Notes under the pieces: generated by a model
The model's input: only the letters and a program-made list of their open reading frames with translations
What the model was told of the DNA's origin: nothing
Database searches by the model: none
Position numbers and translations under genes: made by a program
Shown: in pieces, positions 6,829 through 9,300 of the stretch
Layout: every line of letters begins with the position of its first letter
Numbering within the stretch: position 1 is the stretch's first letter
From: Clostridia bacterium
GTDB lineage: Bacteria; Bacillota; Clostridia; Christensenellales; DTU072
Assembly (NCBI GenBank): GCA_028699795.1
Contig: JAQVTZ010000074.1
Coordinates: 1-9,300 of the forward strand
Length of the DNA: 9,300 nt
Reading direction: 5' to 3'

Positions 6829-8139
6829 ATGAGAAAAGAAAGCCACCGCGTTTGCCCTTTCGGATTGCCCTGCGGGATTGACGGATTTATCACCGAGGCG
6901 ATGGCATGTTTCGACGGTCAATATCAACTGTTTTATGGAGAACGGAGCTTCCCTTACGGCTTCCGCAAATGCTCGCTTGCGAATTCAAGCGACCTTTTGG
7001 ATTGGAAAAAACAAAAAACGGTTCTCCGCCCCCATTTTTTAGAGCCTGCTTTTATCAATGCGGGCGCCGCAATTCCGCGCAACGGCAAAACAGTATATCT
7101 TTATCATAAAAAAACCTTGTTTTGCGACAGTATCCGCATGGTGTCCACGGCGGATTTTATCAAATTCGAAAAACATCCGGTACCCGTGCTTACCGCAAGG
7201 CATTTGCCCAAAAAGGCGCGCGGGATAAGCGCGCCCAGATTGTTCAAGAGCGGGGATTTTTATTATATGCTTATCGCTTCCGCAATGCGCAAAGGCGGAA
7301 TGATTTTGCTTTATCGATCTCCCAACCTAATTGATTGGGACTATCGCGGTATGCTCGCTTGCGAAACCGAGGCAAATACGGGTAAGAGCGCTTTGCCCGC
7401 GCTGGTTCAAGTGGACGGTAAACATATTTTGCTGGAGCAGCGCACGCAAAAAAGTAAAAAGGTATTTGGGTACAGGGTGGGATCGGCGAGACCCGAAGAA
7501 TGTTGTTTTACGCCTTTTTGTTGTTTCAAAACGCTGGATTACTTGGTTTCTCCGCGCATCACGACTCTTTCGGACGGCAGAACGGTATTGCTTTCGGGTG
7601 TGGAAAATATTGAGGGCGGATGTAACAAAATGGGACTGCCCAAAGAAATTGCTTGTGAAGAAAAAAAGCTGTTTTTAAGGCCTGTTCGCGAACTGTACGC
7701 CAGACGCAACCAAGAGATTACGGCTTCGTTCACCGCAAAACAACCTGTCAACATATTAGACGGTTTAAACGGCAGAACAATAGAGCTGAATGTTTTTGCG
7801 GACTTGACAAAAGCCGCAAGTTTGCGTATCATGGCCTTTATGACGGGATGCAGGGGACTGTTTATCAATATTATAAAAGACAGAAGCGTTGCCGAGCTCG
7901 ACTTCTCTACTTTAGTTAAAAAGAACAAAAATAAATGTCCCGTCGTAACGGTACCGTTGACGCAGACCGATAAGCTAGATCTGCAGCTTATTTTGCTGGG
8001 CGATCGTTTCGAGTGTTTTTTCAATCGTGGCGAAGCAACGGTATCAAGAGGACTGAACGCTGCGCTTACGGGCGGACAAATCGGTTTGGATGCCGAGGGA
8101 GAAGCTCCTTGCGAAATCGTGGCATATCAATTAAAATAG
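6829..8139 (+). CDS. Glycoside hydrolase family 32-like protein lacking the catalytic triad
   Basis: The protein has 436 residues and no signal peptide, so it is predicted cytoplasmic. Its layout follows GH32 (sucrose-6-phosphate hydrolase/fructosidase). A five-bladed propeller shows FDGQYQLFYGE (28-38), SSDLLDW, YYMLIAS, LLYRSPNLIDWDYRGML, MGLPKEI (268-274) and RPVREL (284-289). A C-terminal beta-sandwich ends in FECFFNRGEATVSR (394-407) and GQIGLDAEGE. The three signature motifs are altered. The nucleophile WMNDPNG region reads CGIDGFITEA (15-24; D18 could align only with a gap). RDP reads SAP (134-136), with Ala for the transition-state Asp. ECP reads ALP (188-190), with Ala for the acid/base Glu. 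Hydrolase activity is therefore unlikely, although the frame is intact. The ATG at 6829 is chosen because AAGGAGG lies 5 bases before it; an in-frame ATG at 6814 lies upstream of that site. The HD-domain gene follows after 12 bases. Confidence 0.85.
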   Translation: MRKESHRVCPFGLPCGIDGFITEAMACFDGQYQLFYGERSFPYGFRKCSLANSSDLLDWKKQKTVLRPHFLEPAFINAGAAIPRNGKTVYLYHKKTLFCDSIRMVSTADFIKFEKHPVPVLTARHLPKKARGISAPRLFKSGDFYYMLIASAMRKGGMILLYRSPNLIDWDYRGMLACETEANTGKSALPALVQVDGKHILLEQRTQKSKKVFGYRVGSARPEECCFTPFCCFKTLDYLVSPRITTLSDGRTVLLSGVENIEGGCNKMGLPKEIACEEKKLFLRPVRELYARRNQEITASFTAKQPVNILDGLNGRTIELNVFADLTKAASLRIMAFMTGCRGLFINIIKDRSVAELDFSTLVKKNKNKCPVVTVPLTQTDKLDLQLILLGDRFECFFNRGEATVSRGLNAALTGGQIGLDAEGEAPCEIVAYQLK

Positions 8140-8151
8140 TTGGAGAATAAA

Positions 8152-8760
8152 ATGGATACCCAAACAAAGGTAGATGTACAAGGAAATCGGGAGAAGTTCA
8201 TCGAAATATTCGAGGCAAACATACAAAGAGAAGGTGCTGTGGCGCTATTAGAGTATCTCAAAAGCTCCGATTTTTTTACGGCGCCCGCAAGTACCCGATT
8301 TCATATGGCAGTAGAAGGCGGACTATGCTTTCACAGCATCAATGTGTATAACAGATTGCTTTCTCTTGTCAAACTGGAATACGGCGACAATTGGGCGGAG
8401 ACGGTTTTGCCCGAAACTATCGCAATTTGCGGGTTACTGCATGATGTCTGCAAAATCGATATGTATGTGACAGAGTTGCGCAATGTCAAAGTGGACGGAG
8501 AATGGGAAAAACGGCCGTATTTTACAATAGACGAAAAACTTCCTTATGGACACGGCGAAAAATCCGTCTATATTATCAACGGCTTTTTGCGGCTGACACG
8601 GGAAGAAGCGATTGCTATCAATTGGCATATGGGTAGTTTCGACGACAGAGTCAAAGGCGGCAGTTATACAATATCTTCCGCTTACCGCAAGTTCCCTTTG
8701 GCTGTCATGTTACATATGGCCGATATGTCGGCAAGCTATCTCGATGAAGAAAGAAACTGA
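8152..8760 (+). CDS. HD-domain metal-dependent phosphohydrolase
   Basis: This 202-residue cytoplasmic protein carries the full metal-binding series of the HD superfamily: H61 (CFHS), H97-D98 (LLHDVCK), H134 (GHGE), H159 (NWHMG) and D191 (MADMSASYLDEE). Two or more divalent metals are therefore likely, with a phosphoester substrate that is unknown. The segments SDFFTAPASTRFHMAVEGG (about 39-57) and PYGHGEKSVYII are, as I recall, typical of a conserved Clostridia/phage family of roughly 200-residue HD proteins. The preferred start is the ATG at 8152, which has GGAG 6 bases upstream; a TTG at 8140 in the same frame overlaps that ribosome site. It starts 12 bases after the family 32-like gene stops, so the two are probably cotranscribed. 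A functional link is not implied by the protein itself. No strong terminator follows. Confidence 0.87.
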   Translation: MDTQTKVDVQGNREKFIEIFEANIQREGAVALLEYLKSSDFFTAPASTRFHMAVEGGLCFHSINVYNRLLSLVKLEYGDNWAETVLPETIAICGLLHDVCKIDMYVTELRNVKVDGEWEKRPYFTIDEKLPYGHGEKSVYIINGFLRLTREEAIAINWHMGSFDDRVKGGSYTISSAYRKFPLAVMLHMADMSASYLDEERN

Positions 8761-8869
8761 AAAATCCAAATATTTTAAGTATTTATTCAATTTAACAACA
8801 TATTTTATTACTAAAGCATAGTTGCGCGTTTTTACGATACCTTTTCCGTTAACCGCGTCGTACAAACGC

Positions 8870-8899
8870 TTGACTTTTGTTTTTGCATATTGGTAGAAT
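8870..8899 (+). promoter_or_regulatory. Predicted sigma-A promoter for feoAB
   Basis: TTGACT (8870-8875) and TAGAAT (8894-8899) are 18 bases apart, a good match to a sigma-A promoter. The predicted start is near 8906, leaving about 64 bases of leader before the feoA ATG. No clear Fur box is visible around it. The preceding bases, 8761-8869, are AT-rich and hold nothing else I can support. Confidence 0.7.
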
Positions 8900-8906
8900 G
8901 GGAACG

Positions 8907-8930
8907 AAAGCTAACTAGCTTTACTTTTTT
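8907..8930 (+). other. Small hairpin followed by a T-run in the feoA leader
   Basis: AAAGCTA (8907-8913) is complementary to TAGCTTT (8916-8922); a realistic fold is a 6-base stem with an AACT loop. A TTTTTT run follows at 8925-8930. It would form at the very 5' end of the predicted transcript. It may be a stabilising 5' hairpin, a weak attenuator or a protein-binding palindrome. The stem is AT-rich and short, so strong termination is not expected. Confidence 0.4.
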
Positions 8931-8938
8931 GCCTTAAA

Positions 8939-8956
8939 TGTTAGATGACACTAACA
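8939..8956 (+). promoter_or_regulatory. Inverted repeat upstream of the feoA ribosome site, candidate metal-regulator operator
   Basis: TGTTAG (8939-8944) and CTAACA (8951-8956) are perfect 6-base inverted copies with a 6-base spacer. The repeat ends 3 bases before the GGAGGGG ribosome site (8960-8966). The TTAG/CTAA half-sites loosely recall operators of DtxR/IdeR-type metal regulators, which control feo genes in some Gram-positives. The repeat is seen directly; the regulator assignment is only a suggestion. Confidence 0.4.
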
Positions 8957-8969
8957 AGCGGAGGGGTGT

Positions 8970-9212
8970 ATGACGCTTGATGTTCTCAAAACGGGAAACG
9001 CCGCAAAAATTGTCAAAGTTGAGGGAGAAGGCGCCATGCGGAAACGGCTTTTAGACATGGGACTTACCCCAAAAACCGTTGTAAAGCTCTATAAAAAAGC
9101 GCCCATGGGAGACCCCATAGAGATTATCGTACGCGGTTATCATCTCACGCTGAGGTTAAAAGAAGCGCGCAACATCCACCTGACCGAACTTTCCGAGGAC
9201 AACAAGCGATGA
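8970..9212 (+). CDS. feoA: Ferrous iron transport protein A
   Basis: FeoA is a small SH3-like cytoplasmic partner of the FeoB ferrous-iron transporter. This 80-residue protein has the normal length. It shows the family pattern: GNAAKIVKVEGEGAMRKRL (residues 9-27), then LLDMGLTPKTVVKLYKKAP (27-45), MGDPIEIIVRGYHLTLR (46-62) and a closing EARNIHL strand. The ATG at 8970 has GGAGGGG 3 bases upstream, and the next in-frame methionine (M23) lies well inside the domain. It ends in an ATGA overlap with feoB, as expected for a coupled feoAB operon. It likely functions in Fe(II) uptake under low-oxygen conditions, which fits an anaerobe. Confidence 0.95.
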   Translation: MTLDVLKTGNAAKIVKVEGEGAMRKRLLDMGLTPKTVVKLYKKAPMGDPIEIIVRGYHLTLRLKEARNIHLTELSEDNKR

Positions 9213-9300
9213 ATATTGCATTGATCGGCAATCAAAATTGCGGCAAAACAACTTTGTTTAACCGCTTGACGGGAAGCAGGCAAAAGGTGGGCAACTTTCC
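9209..9300 (+). CDS. feoB: Ferrous iron transport protein B, N-terminal fragment (cut by the window end)
   Basis: The window holds the first 30 full codons. They begin MNIALIGNQNCGKTTLFNRL, in which GNQNCGKTT (residues 7-15) is the G1/P-loop of the FeoB GTPase domain, and continue to GNFP, the start of the switch I region. FeoB is the membrane permease for Fe(II), with this cytoplasmic G domain at its N-terminus. The ATG at 9209 overlaps the feoA TGA by four bases (ATGA), so translation is probably coupled. The gene is not truncated biologically as far as can be seen; it runs off the end. Confidence 0.95.
   Translation, partial: MNIALIGNQNCGKTTLFNRLTGSRQKVGNF

Noticed and set aside
7539..8024. 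Open frame of 161 codons antisense to the GH32-like gene
   Set aside because: It is a shadow of a conserved-fold coding region. Its Ser/Leu-rich product is typical of antisense frames, and there is no ribosome site I can support.
5024..8139. Calling the GH2-like and GH32-like genes pseudogenes
   Set aside because: Both frames are uninterrupted over the whole family length, with good starts and promoters. Only specific active-site positions are changed.
8140..8151. TTG at 8140 as start of the HD-domain gene
   Set aside because: It overlaps the GGAG ribosome site that serves the ATG at 8152.
8821..8969. Fur box or known riboswitch upstream of feoA
   Set aside because: No GATAATGATAATCATTATC-like sequence and no recognisable riboswitch core was found. 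Only the hairpin and the TGTTAG/CTAACA repeat stand out.
1..9300. Mobile elements, CRISPR arrays, tRNA/rRNA genes, origins
   Set aside because: I saw no transposase or integrase, no regularly spaced direct repeats, no cloverleaf and no rRNA-like stretch on either strand.

Overview
This window looks like chromosomal DNA from an uncultured, low-to-medium GC Clostridia-type Firmicute. That placement is inferred from protein style only, and no 16S or other marker is present. The clues are strong AGGAGG-type ribosome sites, sigma-A-like promoters (TTGAnn / TATAAT), a membrane-anchored Fn3-like protein, the short alanyl-tRNA synthetase form, a clostridial HD-hydrolase family and feoAB. Everything reads as intact genes; I see no mobile element, CRISPR array, tRNA or rRNA, and no gene-free stretch above about 210 bases.

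Layout. (1) 47-1887, plus strand: a promoter and structured leader, then a single-pass membrane protein with an Fn3-like domain. It is translationally coupled (TAATG) to a small nitroreductase and closed by a hairpin terminator. (2) 1906-4989, minus strand: a strong promoter drives apgM (archaeal-type phosphoglycerate mutase family) followed 4 bases later by alaS. The alaS product is the short form, lacking the beta-barrel and the C-terminal oligomerisation/C-Ala region of the usual enzyme. (3) 4988-8760: a divergent pair, a family 2 glycosidase-like gene on the minus strand and a family 32 glycosidase-like gene on the plus strand, separated by a 137-base regulatory gap. The family 32 gene is followed 12 bases later by an HD-domain phosphohydrolase. 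(4) 8870-9300, plus strand: promoter, small hairpin, inverted repeat, feoA, and the first 92 bases of feoB (ATGA overlap).

Most notable observation: both neighbouring glycosidase-like proteins are full length and in frame, and align by eye along their whole family architecture, yet both have lost the residues that define catalysis. In the family 2 protein the acid/base NE motif reads GN and the nucleophile SE motif reads SD. In the family 32 protein RDP reads SAP and ECP reads ALP. They share one intergenic region containing a perfect 7+7 inverted repeat between the two candidate promoters. A pair of catalytically altered cytoplasmic glycosidase relatives under shared control is the best candidate here for something undescribed. 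The rest is recognisable core metabolism, translation and ferrous iron uptake.
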